A stretch of 64,000 bases of DNA, taken from NCBI GenBank assembly GCA_964454445.1, contig CAYVTD010000001.1:1-64000 (forward strand), written 5' to 3'. Origin of the DNA: CAYVTD01 sp964454445. GTDB lineage: Bacteria; Bacteroidota; Ignavibacteria; Kapaibacteriales; UBA2268. How positions within the stretch are numbered: the first letter of the stretch is position 1; the number at the start of each line of letters is the position of its first letter. Positions 55,501-63,837 of the stretch are shown one piece after another. The notes beneath the pieces were generated by a model. It saw nothing but the letters and a program-made list of their open reading frames with translations. It did not search any database and was not told the origin of the DNA. The translations under genes were made by a program, and so were the position numbers.

Positions 55501-55623
55501 GGTACCGGCCTCGGATTAATTCTATGTAAAGAGTATGTTGAAAAACATAATGGAAGAATTTGGGTTGAAAGCGAATTAGAAAAAGGAAGCGCTTTTTGCT
55601 TTACATTGCCTAAAGCATTATAA
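52504..55623 (+). CDS. Multi-PAS histidine kinase with GAF-like N-terminus
   Basis: 1039-residue cytoplasmic sensor kinase. A coiled start (about 1-45) leads into a GAF-like domain (about 50-225), four PAS domains (about 230-350, 356-475, 478-598, 605-725), a coiled coil (about 725-790), HisKA with H802 in FFSIIAHDLKNPIGA, and HATPase (about 905-1039) with NAIKFSNHG, DNGVGMPED and GTGLGLILCKEYVEKHNGRIWVESE. Its four PAS domains suggest sensing of several small signals. No linked response regulator gene is seen. It is followed 51 bases later by a related kinase gene. Confidence 0.93.
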   Translation: MSENTNQNQESRESLVQELNKLKSENAELIEQIEKQVIEREAVEESFRRQNNVLLKLNDFSLELAYKPYQEVFSLIVTKIKEFYNVKGAWITSYDEKNSDLIVEYSSLSLEENKKLTKLLGRRLLKMRVHVEEVHYKWMTTDIVSKMSSVNELTFGAIPNYVGKVIEKLFDVGWFLGLALIHKNKLQGTLILMGGKNHEPPDRDEIAAFGGIASNALGRKKAEESLQEKEQNYREIVESSLDTIMILDAETGQILDVNSSMLKMYGYESKEEALNCSIEELSASKYGYNQKKIDEMIQKALESTINSFEWLAKKKNDDIFWVEVTLKNILLNGESRILANLRDIDERKRAEQALRESEYRFSVLSESAFEGIVISENAVIIELNQRMADMFGYAREEMIGMPALKTAAPDSYEILNKYIVMPDIVTPYEYNAIRKNGEIFPVEVRAKNIPYKNKTVRVTSIRDLTERALAEKQLRLSEEKFSKVFSSNPSAVFICDIYDGSRFVDCNIAFEKLINYSREDIIGNTIDEIQFFADQNLFSDISGKLKESGHIHDLEFVFKKRQGELATGILSVETIEIKDRTYAIFSIKDITTRKQAEEQIIKIKQTYQDIFNTIIEAIYVLDETGTFIEVNKSAEKMYMCSREELIGQSPATVAAPGLNDLQKVKDMMNLVQQNNIPARFDFWAVRKNGDVFPKDVIVSKGKYFGKDVLIATARDITEQKKYEQDIQELNESLERKVIERTEELQEALKRIEESNDELKLLNDSIADEAQKLLILNEKLAVSESELRIANQTKDRFFSIIAHDLKNPIGAIRNMLETFKLYYKKMNQAEVEKLIIALHNSSNHTVELLENLLQWARIQSDKVQFTYIKSSVSESVYRCCNTLKELANQKNITFSIDIPDQLFGIYDVNSIDVVLRNLITNAIKFSNHGGSIDIKAQANKITKDISYSHLNIYAANAIVDNRQNITIVIKDNGVGMPEDVVSKLFKIEQNIVSPGTSNERGTGLGLILCKEYVEKHNGRIWVESELEKGSAFCFTLPKAL

Positions 55624-55674
55624 ATAAATTAGTTATAATAACAAATATGTAGATTAAAAAAAGGTTTATTAATA

Positions 55675-58182
55675 ATGTTTAAAGAAATTTTCAATAAGAT
55701 AAATAACTTGATTTTTGGGAAAAATGCAGATCTTGAAGTATTTGAACGAATATTTATTCTATTAAGCTTTCTTACGCTGACTATCTTATTTATTGGCTTT
55801 TTATCAAATATTCTTGTAGATTTGAATTATTTGGCAAATTTACCACTTCTTTGTGCTATTGCCATTGTCACCTATTTTTATGTTAGAGCCAGGAATTATG
55901 GAAAATATAAACAGGGGACAACACCACTGTTTGTTATCTCACTAGTCCTTCTGACCTTTGCCTGGTTTTTCAATGCTGGCTATGATGGTATTAATACATC
56001 AACATTCTTTTTGTTTTTTTTCGCGGTGTACTTAATAGTTAGGAAAAAACAAAGGAACATAGTATTTATATCATATTTAGTGGTTTTTGTTTCTCTTATT
56101 ATAATTCAAAATTATTTTCCTCAACTCATAATTTCTTATGATACACCATATCAAAGATTTACTGATATACTTATTAATGGAACTCTCTATTTTTTCTTTC
56201 TTTATTTCATTATGAACATAATTATTAAAAATTATGAAATGGAAAACAAGAAAAACAAGGCAATAAACGAAGAGTTGAAATTCAAAAACAAAAAGATAGA
56301 AGAGGCAAACAAGATAATGGCAGAAAACTCAATGCTTCTTTCTATGGCTTACAGAGCTGCCAAACAGGGTTGGTTCGATATGAATATTCCAACTGGAAGA
56401 ATAGATGTCAGTCCGGAATATCCTATACTCCTTGGGTATACTAACGAAGAGTTTACAACTAGCTTCCAAATTTGGAAAGATAGCATCCACCCTGACGATG
56501 TTGCTCAAGTGTTGAATGATTTTCAAAAGATAATACTAAGCGATCAAGTATCAGCAATACAGTTCAGAAGAAAGACAAAATCAGGTGATTGGAAGTGGAT
56601 ACGCTCAGTAGGAAAAGTAATAGAAAGAAGCCCTGAAGGCGAACCGATTCGCTTTATCGGAGTGAAAATGGATATAGACGAAACAGTGAAAGCCGAGCAG
56701 TATCTGCGAGAAAGCGAAGAGAAGTACAGAGCTTTGGTTAATAATACGATGGGAGGGATAATTATACTTGATATGGTAGGAACAATTCTTTTTGCAAATA
56801 AAGCAGCAATGAATATGTTTAAATTGCCAAGTATTGAGCAAACAATAAACAGAAAAGTTTTTGATTTTATTGCTCCAGAATCTGTTCGTCGAGTAATGGA
56901 AGATTTTTGTAACGTCTTGGATGGAAAAGATGCTTATATTTCTGAATACAAATGCTTTAACGCATTAGGTGAAGAACTCTGGATTGAAAGCATTGGCAAA
57001 GTTATTAATTATGAAGGCAAACCTGCAGACTTAGTTTCGCTGAGAGATATTACCGATAGGAAACGGGCAGAAGAATTGATCCGGGAGAGTCAAGAAAAAT
57101 ACAAAAACTTGTTCGACACCATGCCAACAGGCTTTTATCGCTCTACTCACGATGGATATTTTGTCGAAGCCAACCCTGCATTTATTAAGATGCTCGGCTA
57201 TAATAGTTGGGATGAGTTAAAAACTGTCCATATTCCTTCTACTTTGTATGTACAAAAGTCAGAAAGAGAAGAGAATATAGCATTTAACATTGACTTTACA
57301 GATAACATAGAAATCTATCGGCTTAGAAGAAAAGATGGAAATATTGTATGGTTAGAAGACCACGCAAGATATATTAAAGATGAAAATGGCAATGTTCTTT
57401 TCCACGAAGGTATTTGCAAAGACATTACTGAAAGGTTGCGCATTGACGCTGAATTGAGGGAAAGTGAAGTTCGTCTTCGAAATTTGAATGTAACCAAAGA
57501 CAAGTTTTTCTCGATTATTGCACACGATTTAAGGAATCCTCTTGGTTCTTTCAAAGATATTACAAAATTATTGTCCGATGAATACAATTCTTTTACAGAA
57601 GACGAAAGAAAAGAGTTTCTCGAATTAATTAAAAATTCTTCTACTCAAGTCTATTCCTTACTCGAAAACTTACTCGACTGGAGCCGTTCGCAACGAGGCT
57701 TAATTGATTTTAATCCTGTCGAAACAGATTTAGCGCTAATTGCCCAGAATTGCATTGATGTCTTGAATATAGCCATGAGCAAAAAGAGTATTACACTTAT
57801 TAATAATATTCCTGCTGGAACTCAATGTGTTGCCGATCCTAATTTGATAACCACTGTTTTCAGGAATATTATTTCTAATTCTATTAAATTTACTAATGAA
57901 AATGGTCAAATTGAAATAGGGATATTAGAAAACTTTTCAAATGGTGGGCAAATGACAAATGTTTACATTAAAGATAATGGCATAGGTATGAGCCCTGAGC
58001 ATATCGAAAAGCTTTTCAGAATTGACCAAAACGTTTCCCGCCCGGGAACAGCCCAAGAAGCTGGCACAGGGCTAGGTTTGATATTATGCAAGGAATTCAT
58101 TGAAAAGCATCAAGGTAAAATTTGGGTTGAAAGCGAAATAGACAAAGGCAGCACCTTCTATTTCACATTGCCAAATGAATAA
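55675..58182 (+). CDS. Membrane histidine kinase with PAS domains
   Basis: 835-residue sensor kinase. About six N-terminal membrane helices (about 25-195, for example IFILLSFLTLTILFIGFLSN and TFFLFFFAVYLIV) precede a coiled coil, three PAS domains (about 225-340, of the kind ending in RFIGVKMDIDETVKAEQ; 345-460; 470-595), HisKA with H617 in FFSIIAHDLRNPLGS, and HATPase (about 715-835) with NSIKFTNENG, DNGIGMS and GTGLGLILCKEF. The C-terminal third matches the preceding gene closely, so the pair is a duplication with different sensory parts. The membrane part shows no known ligand motif. The stop is 48 bases before the convergent mnmA stop. Confidence 0.92.
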   Translation: MFKEIFNKINNLIFGKNADLEVFERIFILLSFLTLTILFIGFLSNILVDLNYLANLPLLCAIAIVTYFYVRARNYGKYKQGTTPLFVISLVLLTFAWFFNAGYDGINTSTFFLFFFAVYLIVRKKQRNIVFISYLVVFVSLIIIQNYFPQLIISYDTPYQRFTDILINGTLYFFFLYFIMNIIIKNYEMENKKNKAINEELKFKNKKIEEANKIMAENSMLLSMAYRAAKQGWFDMNIPTGRIDVSPEYPILLGYTNEEFTTSFQIWKDSIHPDDVAQVLNDFQKIILSDQVSAIQFRRKTKSGDWKWIRSVGKVIERSPEGEPIRFIGVKMDIDETVKAEQYLRESEEKYRALVNNTMGGIIILDMVGTILFANKAAMNMFKLPSIEQTINRKVFDFIAPESVRRVMEDFCNVLDGKDAYISEYKCFNALGEELWIESIGKVINYEGKPADLVSLRDITDRKRAEELIRESQEKYKNLFDTMPTGFYRSTHDGYFVEANPAFIKMLGYNSWDELKTVHIPSTLYVQKSEREENIAFNIDFTDNIEIYRLRRKDGNIVWLEDHARYIKDENGNVLFHEGICKDITERLRIDAELRESEVRLRNLNVTKDKFFSIIAHDLRNPLGSFKDITKLLSDEYNSFTEDERKEFLELIKNSSTQVYSLLENLLDWSRSQRGLIDFNPVETDLALIAQNCIDVLNIAMSKKSITLINNIPAGTQCVADPNLITTVFRNIISNSIKFTNENGQIEIGILENFSNGGQMTNVYIKDNGIGMSPEHIEKLFRIDQNVSRPGTAQEAGTGLGLILCKEFIEKHQGKIWVESEIDKGSTFYFTLPNE

Positions 58183-58230
58183 TACCCTTTTTCTTTTCTC
58201 AGATTAGAAATAACATAGCGCAAAAGCAAT

Positions 58231-59310
58231 TTACTCAATCACCCCACCACCAATCAAATCTTGATCTTCATAAATTACAACGGATTGCCCCGGCGTAACA
58301 GCACGTACTTCTGAAAAAAAATTGATTTCCATTCGATTGTCAGGTAAATGCTTGCATATTGCCTGAGTGCCTCTGTCTTTATAGCGAATTTTTACAAGGT
58401 ATGGTTGATTTTCATCAAGCTGGTCGTATTTTGTAAAATTAGAATTCTTAATAGTTAATGTTTTTGTTAATAGCGAATCGTTTTCGCCAATTTCGACAAT
58501 ATTGTTCTCAGCGTCAATTCTTGTTACATAAAGCGGATCTTTGTAAGTAACGCCAAGCCCTTTCCGTTGCCCTATAGTGTAATAAGCAAAGCCTTTGTGC
58601 TTGCCAGCGCTTTTGCCATTAAACAAAATATCTCCTTCTGGCACTATATCATCGATATTTTCAATTTTTCTTCTTAAAAAATTATGATAATCGTTGTCTC
58701 TAATGAAACAGACCTCTTGAGATTCTGCTTTTTTATAGACTGCAAGCCCGAGCGATTCGGCTTTTTTGCGTGTTTGCTCTTTTGTCATTTCTCCTAATGG
58801 GAAGATTGTTCTCGATAACTGCTGACTGGAGAGCTTCCAGAGAAAATAGGACTGATCCTTTAAAACATCTGCCCCTTTTCTAACGAAATATTTATTTGTT
58901 TTTGGGTCATTAACTATTCTCGCATAATGCCCTGTAGCAAGAAAATCTGCTCCGAGCTCGCAGGCTTTTTCGAGCAAAAGCCCCCATTTGATGATTGGAT
59001 TGCAATGAACACAAGGATTCGGAGTTCTCCCGCTTAAATACTCCCTTACGAAATAATCGACCACGTTATCGCGAAAAGTTGAACTAAAATCGAACACAAA
59101 ATGCTCGATATTTAATTGTTTGCAAACGTTTTCGGCGTCCTCGACGCTCGATTTACGCCATTTTGCCTTTACTTCGGTTGATTCGTTTACTCCTGTGTCG
59201 AACGGAGCAATGGTTACGCCCAGCACTTCATATCCAAACTCAAGTAACAATGCTGCTGTTACTGATGAATCCACGCCGCCGGACATGCCAACAAGTACTT
59301 TTTTCTTCAT
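58231..59310 (-). CDS. mnmA: tRNA-specific 2-thiouridylase MnmA
   Basis: Transfers sulfur to U34 of tRNA Glu, Gln and Lys. The 359-residue protein has the PP-loop GMSGGVDSSVTA (8-19), the catalytic cysteine region with C103 in PNPCVHCNPIIKWG and the second cysteine C201 in ESQEVCFI. YTIGQRKGLG and LVKIRYKDRG in the C-terminal third are family words. Length is as expected. It follows the M16 homologue gene by 28 bases on the same strand, so they are probably co-transcribed. A GTG-free ATG at 59310 begins MKKKVLVG. Confidence 0.95.
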   Translation of the reverse strand: MKKKVLVGMSGGVDSSVTAALLLEFGYEVLGVTIAPFDTGVNESTEVKAKWRKSSVEDAENVCKQLNIEHFVFDFSSTFRDNVVDYFVREYLSGRTPNPCVHCNPIIKWGLLLEKACELGADFLATGHYARIVNDPKTNKYFVRKGADVLKDQSYFLWKLSSQQLSRTIFPLGEMTKEQTRKKAESLGLAVYKKAESQEVCFIRDNDYHNFLRRKIENIDDIVPEGDILFNGKSAGKHKGFAYYTIGQRKGLGVTYKDPLYVTRIDAENNIVEIGENDSLLTKTLTIKNSNFTKYDQLDENQPYLVKIRYKDRGTQAICKHLPDNRMEINFFSEVRAVTPGQSVVIYEDQDLIGGGVIE

Positions 59311-59338
59311 TTATATTTATTTTTATGTTTGACATACT

Positions 59339-60706
59339 TTAAATAATAGAAATCTTTCCATCTTTGTCACATTCATACATCGAACCAATTGAAGACAAGC
59401 TCGAAACAAGTTCCTTTTTATCGCCGGCAACAGCAATCACCAATCCCTCCGGCTTGAAATATTCTTTTTGTACTTCAAACAGTTCTTCAGAGCTAAGCGA
59501 TTTTATTCGCTGATACATATAATTATAATAATCATAAGGTAAGGAATGATTTATAATACCTAAAATCAAAGATGCCGTTTGCTGAGGCGATTCGACGCTG
59601 CGCAAAAAAGAGCCAAGAATATATTGTGATGCCCTAAATAACTCGTCTTCGCCAACTGGATCCTTGCTTAATCTATCCATCTCTTCATATAATTTTTCTA
59701 TGGAATCCTTTACCGAATCTTTTTTCAAGCTTGACGAGGTAACAAACACCGAAGAATTTTTCCTGCTGTCTATCGTAGATGAAATACCATAAGTATAACC
59801 GAGTTTTTCGCGAAGCAATTCGTTGATGCGTGATAAGAAATAACCACCAAAAATAACGTTGGCAGTTTGCATGGCAGGATAATCGGGGTGACGGGGCGAA
59901 AGTGTTGTCCTGCCAAATCTAAGCGAGACTTGTGATCCACCTTGTTTGTCGAAAACTACTATTTTTGTGCCATTTTTGTGCCCATTCGTAAAATCTGTTG
60001 GCTTTTGAGACTTAGCTGATTTTATTGCTCCAAATCTTGATTCGAGCTTTTGCAATATCTCTTCTTTTTCAAAAAGCCCTGAAACGATTATATTAAATGA
60101 TGTTGAATCGAGGAAACCGCTGTGCCATTTAAGTAAATCTTCCTGATAAATCTGCGATATGGACTCTGTCGTGCCTGTTATTGAAATACCATAAAGATTG
60201 TCTATGTACATTAAGCTATTGAAAGCCAATTTTGAAAGATAACTTGGATCGGCAAGATTTTGCTGAATATCGGCAAGCGTTTTTCGTTTTTGTCTTTCGA
60301 TTTCTGTAGTTGAAAACTTAGGATTAAAAAGGCAATCTTCCATCAAATCGAGGCATTCATCGAGGTAGTTGCTTAATGACGAAGAGCTTATCAAGGAAAA
60401 ATCCCATTTTGCCGTCGAATGTAGCTTGGCACCGAGGTATTCGGCAGTTTCGGCTATTTTCATAGCGCTCATTTTTTTTGTGCCATTAGTCAGCATTTTC
60501 ATCGCAAAAACTGCAAGACCAGGAATATCCGATATTGACGGACCACACTCTGCCATAATCCTAACGCTGACAAGAGGCTGTCTGTTGTTTCTTACAAGAA
60601 ATGCTTTAGTGCCGCCGCTAAGCTTGTGGACGGAAAACTTGGGAAAAGTAAAATCGCCCATGCTTGCGGCAAAAGGAGGATTATTTCGTTCTGTTTGGCT
60701 TATCAT
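59339..60706 (-). CDS. M16-family peptidase homologue lacking the HXXEH motif
   Basis: 455-residue protein with the two-lobe M16 fold. At the point where active members read HFLEH, this one has GLAVFAMKML, so both zinc His and the catalytic Glu are missing. The C-terminal R/Y pair region is kept: LREKLGYTYGISS. Such sequences are usually non-catalytic partners of an active M16 subunit that share the chamber. Here no active subunit gene is adjacent. No signal peptide is visible, so it would be cytoplasmic unless exported unusually. It is upstream of mnmA in a probable two-gene unit. Confidence 0.85.
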   Translation of the reverse strand: MISQTERNNPPFAASMGDFTFPKFSVHKLSGGTKAFLVRNNRQPLVSVRIMAECGPSISDIPGLAVFAMKMLTNGTKKMSAMKIAETAEYLGAKLHSTAKWDFSLISSSSLSNYLDECLDLMEDCLFNPKFSTTEIERQKRKTLADIQQNLADPSYLSKLAFNSLMYIDNLYGISITGTTESISQIYQEDLLKWHSGFLDSTSFNIIVSGLFEKEEILQKLESRFGAIKSAKSQKPTDFTNGHKNGTKIVVFDKQGGSQVSLRFGRTTLSPRHPDYPAMQTANVIFGGYFLSRINELLREKLGYTYGISSTIDSRKNSSVFVTSSSLKKDSVKDSIEKLYEEMDRLSKDPVGEDELFRASQYILGSFLRSVESPQQTASLILGIINHSLPYDYYNYMYQRIKSLSSEELFEVQKEYFKPEGLVIAVAGDKKELVSSLSSIGSMYECDKDGKISII

Positions 60707-60725
60707 TTTCTTATTTGTATTTTTG
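60694..60725 (+). promoter_or_regulatory. Bacteroidota-type promoter of pdxA
   Basis: TTTG at 60694-60697, 20 bases, then TATTTTTG at 60718-60725: a match to the Bacteroidota -33 TTTG and -7 TAnnTTTG boxes at about the usual spacing. Transcription would start near 60730-60735, about 45 bases before the pdxA ATG at 60779. It overlaps the first codons of the divergent M16 gene. Confidence 0.55.
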
Positions 60726-60778
60726 CAACAATTAAAATAGTAAATTAATTAATTTTCTTTTATAAATTAGCACAAGCT

Positions 60779-61774
60779 ATGAAAATTATATTAACAACCG
60801 GCGACCCAAACGGTATAGGAATTGAAATCTTAGCCAAGTCGCTTTTAAAAATTCAAAATGATGATTCATTTGAACAATGTGAATTTACTGTTTGCGGAAA
60901 CAGTAGGATTTTATATGAATATTTGCAAAAAATCAAGATAGATTCAACAATTAGCGAGAATAAAATTGAATTAGGCAAAAAATTTTACTCCATTTTGCCC
61001 TGTGAATATTATTATCCAGTTAGTTTTGGTAAAGAATCTGCAGATGCAGGCAAAGCCGCCGCCGAAAGCATCGAAAAAACACTTGAAAGAGCTATAAAAT
61101 CAGAGTTTGATGCCCTCGTTACAATGCCAATTTCAAAAGCAGCTATATACAAATCAGGGTGGAAGTACCCCGGACATACGGAAATGCTCGCTGACCGGTG
61201 TAATGTATCCACTCCTCTGATGATACTTTGCACTCGAGACGTAAGAGTAGCGCTTACAACTGTCCATATTCCAATCAGTGAGGTATCGAAACTACTTACG
61301 AAAGAATTATTGGTCAATATTTCTAAACAATTTAATGATAGTTTAATAAAAGATTATTCCATTACGTCACCCAGTATTGCTTTTCTCGGGCTAAACCCTC
61401 ATTCAGGCGAAGCAGGTGCGATGGGAAGCGAAGAAATCAAACTAATTACCCCTGCAATCAATGAATGTAGAAGAATCGGAATAAACGTCAATGGTCCTCA
61501 CCCAGCAGATGGCTTTTTTGCACACGGCAGTTATAAAAACTACGATGGAATAGTAGCAATGTACCACGATCAGGGGCTTATACCATTAAAAATGATTGCC
61601 TCAGGTGCCGGAGTAAATTTCACCGCCGGTTTACCTATTGTAAGAACATCACCAGACCACGGAACAGCATTCGAGATTGCTGGAAAAGGGCTTGCTGACG
61701 AAACAAGCGCCCTGGAAGCCATCAGATTAGCCATTGAAATTGCAAACAACAGGGAAAAAAATCAAAATGTATAA
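60779..61774 (+). CDS. pdxA: 4-hydroxythreonine-4-phosphate dehydrogenase
   Basis: NAD-dependent oxidation of 4-phosphohydroxy-L-threonine in DXP-dependent pyridoxal phosphate synthesis. The 331-residue protein begins TTGDPNGIGIEI, has VTMPISKAA, the metal His in YPGHTEMLADRC, GLNPHSGEAGAMGSEE, the loop NGPHPADGFF and the second metal His in MYHDQGLIPLKM, then SPDHGTAFEIAGKG. All family residues are present. The last 8 bases overlap rimO, so the genes are co-translated. No pdxJ gene is near. Confidence 0.95.
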   Translation: MKIILTTGDPNGIGIEILAKSLLKIQNDDSFEQCEFTVCGNSRILYEYLQKIKIDSTISENKIELGKKFYSILPCEYYYPVSFGKESADAGKAAAESIEKTLERAIKSEFDALVTMPISKAAIYKSGWKYPGHTEMLADRCNVSTPLMILCTRDVRVALTTVHIPISEVSKLLTKELLVNISKQFNDSLIKDYSITSPSIAFLGLNPHSGEAGAMGSEEIKLITPAINECRRIGINVNGPHPADGFFAHGSYKNYDGIVAMYHDQGLIPLKMIASGAGVNFTAGLPIVRTSPDHGTAFEIAGKGLADETSALEAIRLAIEIANNREKNQNV

Positions 61775-63062
61775 AGTTTCAGTTATAACTCTTGGATGTG
61801 CTAAGAATCTTGTTGATTCCGAACGAATTGTTTCGTTATTGGAGCAAAACGGTATGCAGTATATCGAAAATGCAGAAAAAGCTGATGCAATCGTAATCAA
61901 TACTTGCGGATTTATTGGCGATGCAAAAAAAGAAAGTATCGAAGTAATATTAGATGCTGCTACGCTCAAGCAGAAAGGAAAGCTCGACAAACTTATCGTG
62001 GCAGGTTGTTTGAGCGAGCGATACAAAAATGATTTATCGTCTCAAATTCCCGAAGTTGATGCATTCTTTGGAGTAAACCAATTCCCTGACATTATAAAGT
62101 CGTTAGAACCTCATTTTAATTACCAATTCAGCTATGGGCGCCATCTGCTGACCCCATCTCATTTTGCTTATGTAAAAATCTCTGACGGATGCAGCCATAA
62201 ATGCTCTTTTTGTGCCATACCTTTGATAAAAGGCAAGCATCTTTCGCGCTCAGAAGAAGAAATCGTAGCAGAAGCAGAAACTCTGGTTTCCAATGGAGTA
62301 AGAGAAATTATCCTAATTGCCCAAGATTCAACTTATTATGGAATGGATATATATCAGCAGCGACGCCTTCCACAATTAGTTGAAAGATTGAGCGATATTC
62401 CCAATTTAAAATGGCTCAGGATAATGTACCTTTTCCCTTTGAATTTCCCTTGGCATCTCATCGAAATTATGTCAGAAAGAAAGAATATATGCAATTATAT
62501 AGACATACCTTTACAACATGTTTCAGAGCGGATTTTGTCTTCGATGCAAAGACCAATCCCGAAAATGGAACTTTTTAAAATGATTGCGCGTTTCAGAAAA
62601 CTTATCCCTGATATTGCCCTCAGAAGCACCTTTATAACAGGCTATCCAGGCGAAACTCAGGCTGAACACAAGGAATTAATGGATTTTCTTGCAGAAGCTC
62701 AATTAGACCGCGTAGGAGTTTTCAAATATTCACAAGAAGAAAACACTAATGCTTTTTCGCTGAAAGATAATGTACCAGCAAAAACAAAGGAAAAACGACT
62801 CGAAGAATTGATGCTTTTGCAGCAGGAAATATCGTTGAAAAAGAATAAACTGCTAATCGGCAGTACAAAGAAGGTCAAAATAGATTTTGAAGAAAAAGAC
62901 CATTACTTGTGCCGTAGTCAGCACGAAGCGCCTGATATTGATATTGGAATTATCTTAAAAAAAACCGAAAAAGCAAAGCCCGGCGATTTCCTTGAAATAA
63001 AAGTTACAAATGCCGAAGCTTATGATATTTATGGGGATATTATTTCAATTAATAAAGGATAA
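61767..63062 (+). CDS. rimO: Ribosomal protein S12 methylthiotransferase RimO
   Basis: Radical-SAM enzyme that methylthiolates Asp88 of ribosomal protein S12. I take the ATG at 61767 as start (product begins MYKVSVITLGC), since the longer reading from 61734 lies inside pdxA. The 431-residue protein has the MTTase [4Fe-4S] cysteines C11, C47 and C81 (ITLGCAKN, INTCGFI, AGCLSE), the radical-SAM cluster C142-x3-C146-x2-C149 in DGCSHKCSFCAIP, and a C-terminal TRAM domain (about 365-431). The wording GCAKNLVDSE favours RimO over MiaB. It follows pdxA with an 8-base overlap. Confidence 0.93.
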   Translation: MYKVSVITLGCAKNLVDSERIVSLLEQNGMQYIENAEKADAIVINTCGFIGDAKKESIEVILDAATLKQKGKLDKLIVAGCLSERYKNDLSSQIPEVDAFFGVNQFPDIIKSLEPHFNYQFSYGRHLLTPSHFAYVKISDGCSHKCSFCAIPLIKGKHLSRSEEEIVAEAETLVSNGVREIILIAQDSTYYGMDIYQQRRLPQLVERLSDIPNLKWLRIMYLFPLNFPWHLIEIMSERKNICNYIDIPLQHVSERILSSMQRPIPKMELFKMIARFRKLIPDIALRSTFITGYPGETQAEHKELMDFLAEAQLDRVGVFKYSQEENTNAFSLKDNVPAKTKEKRLEELMLLQQEISLKKNKLLIGSTKKVKIDFEEKDHYLCRSQHEAPDIDIGIILKKTEKAKPGDFLEIKVTNAEAYDIYGDIISINKG

Positions 63063-63068
63063 AAAAAT

Positions 63069-63731
63069 ATGAGAACGAAACTTGTAATTCTTAGCTTGTT
63101 GATTTTTTCCTATACATCATTATGTGCTGAAGATACTCAACCAGAAGATAATAATCAGCGTACGACATTGATACCACTTGCAGTCGGTAACGAATGGCAT
63201 TATAAAAGAAACTATGATTTCGATAAAGATGCTGACGGTCAGAAAATACCATTAATACCAAAAAATTCTTTTATCAATGAAAAAATAATTCGAATGGAAA
63301 AACTGGAAGATATTGTGAAAGGTGAAGACTCAACTGAGTTTTATGTTACTATTGATTCATTGATACCCGATTCAAAAAGAAATATTCTTTTTGGATATGC
63401 AAAAGCAAAAAGTAATGTAATTTATATGAAAATTTATTGGAAACATAGCAACAGCTATAAATCTGAACCGCTACGTTTTTTCCCTGACATTCCATCAAGC
63501 AAAAATTATGATAAAAATGACCCGGAAAAATTTCGTTGGCTCGATGATATGAAACAAATAACCATTCCTTCGGGTACTTATAATTGCTATCAATTAATTA
63601 ATAATGAAGCAGCAGAATATTACGCTCCCGGCATCGGATTTATTGCACGTGAAGATGTATTCATCTTAGGAACGCGAAAACAAACTATTGTTCTAATAGA
63701 TTACAAACTAGCTCAGACTGAAGAGAAATAG
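63069..63731 (+). CDS. Secreted protein of unknown function
   Basis: 220-residue protein with a signal peptide (about 1-19, VILSLLIFSYTSLCA) and a mature part beginning EDTQPEDNN. The C-terminal half has ITIPSGTYNCYQLIN and EYYAPGIGFIARED, a wording seen in DUF3108-like or lipoprotein families that handle extracted sugars or lipids, but the match is weak. The gene starts 6 bases after rimO with GGATAAAAAAT as the upstream context, so it may be co-transcribed. No cysteine stands at the cleavage site for lipidation after the Ala. Confidence 0.65.
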   Translation: MRTKLVILSLLIFSYTSLCAEDTQPEDNNQRTTLIPLAVGNEWHYKRNYDFDKDADGQKIPLIPKNSFINEKIIRMEKLEDIVKGEDSTEFYVTIDSLIPDSKRNILFGYAKAKSNVIYMKIYWKHSNSYKSEPLRFFPDIPSSKNYDKNDPEKFRWLDDMKQITIPSGTYNCYQLINNEAAEYYAPGIGFIAREDVFILGTRKQTIVLIDYKLAQTEEK

Positions 63732-63784
63732 TTTTCTCTATAAAAATTATTTCATTCATTTAAGAAACATTTTTATAATTTCAC

Positions 63785-63792
63785 TATATTTG
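63785..63792 (+). promoter_or_regulatory. TAnnTTTG promoter box upstream of DHOD-like gene
   Basis: TATATTTG at 63785-63792 matches the Bacteroidota -7 consensus, 46 bases before ATG 63838. It is the same word as the box at 14355, including the trailing CTT. No matching -33 box is evident. Confidence 0.4.
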
Positions 63793-63837
63793 CTTAATAA
63801 TATTATAACATTTTGTATTACATAACCAAAGGTTAAC

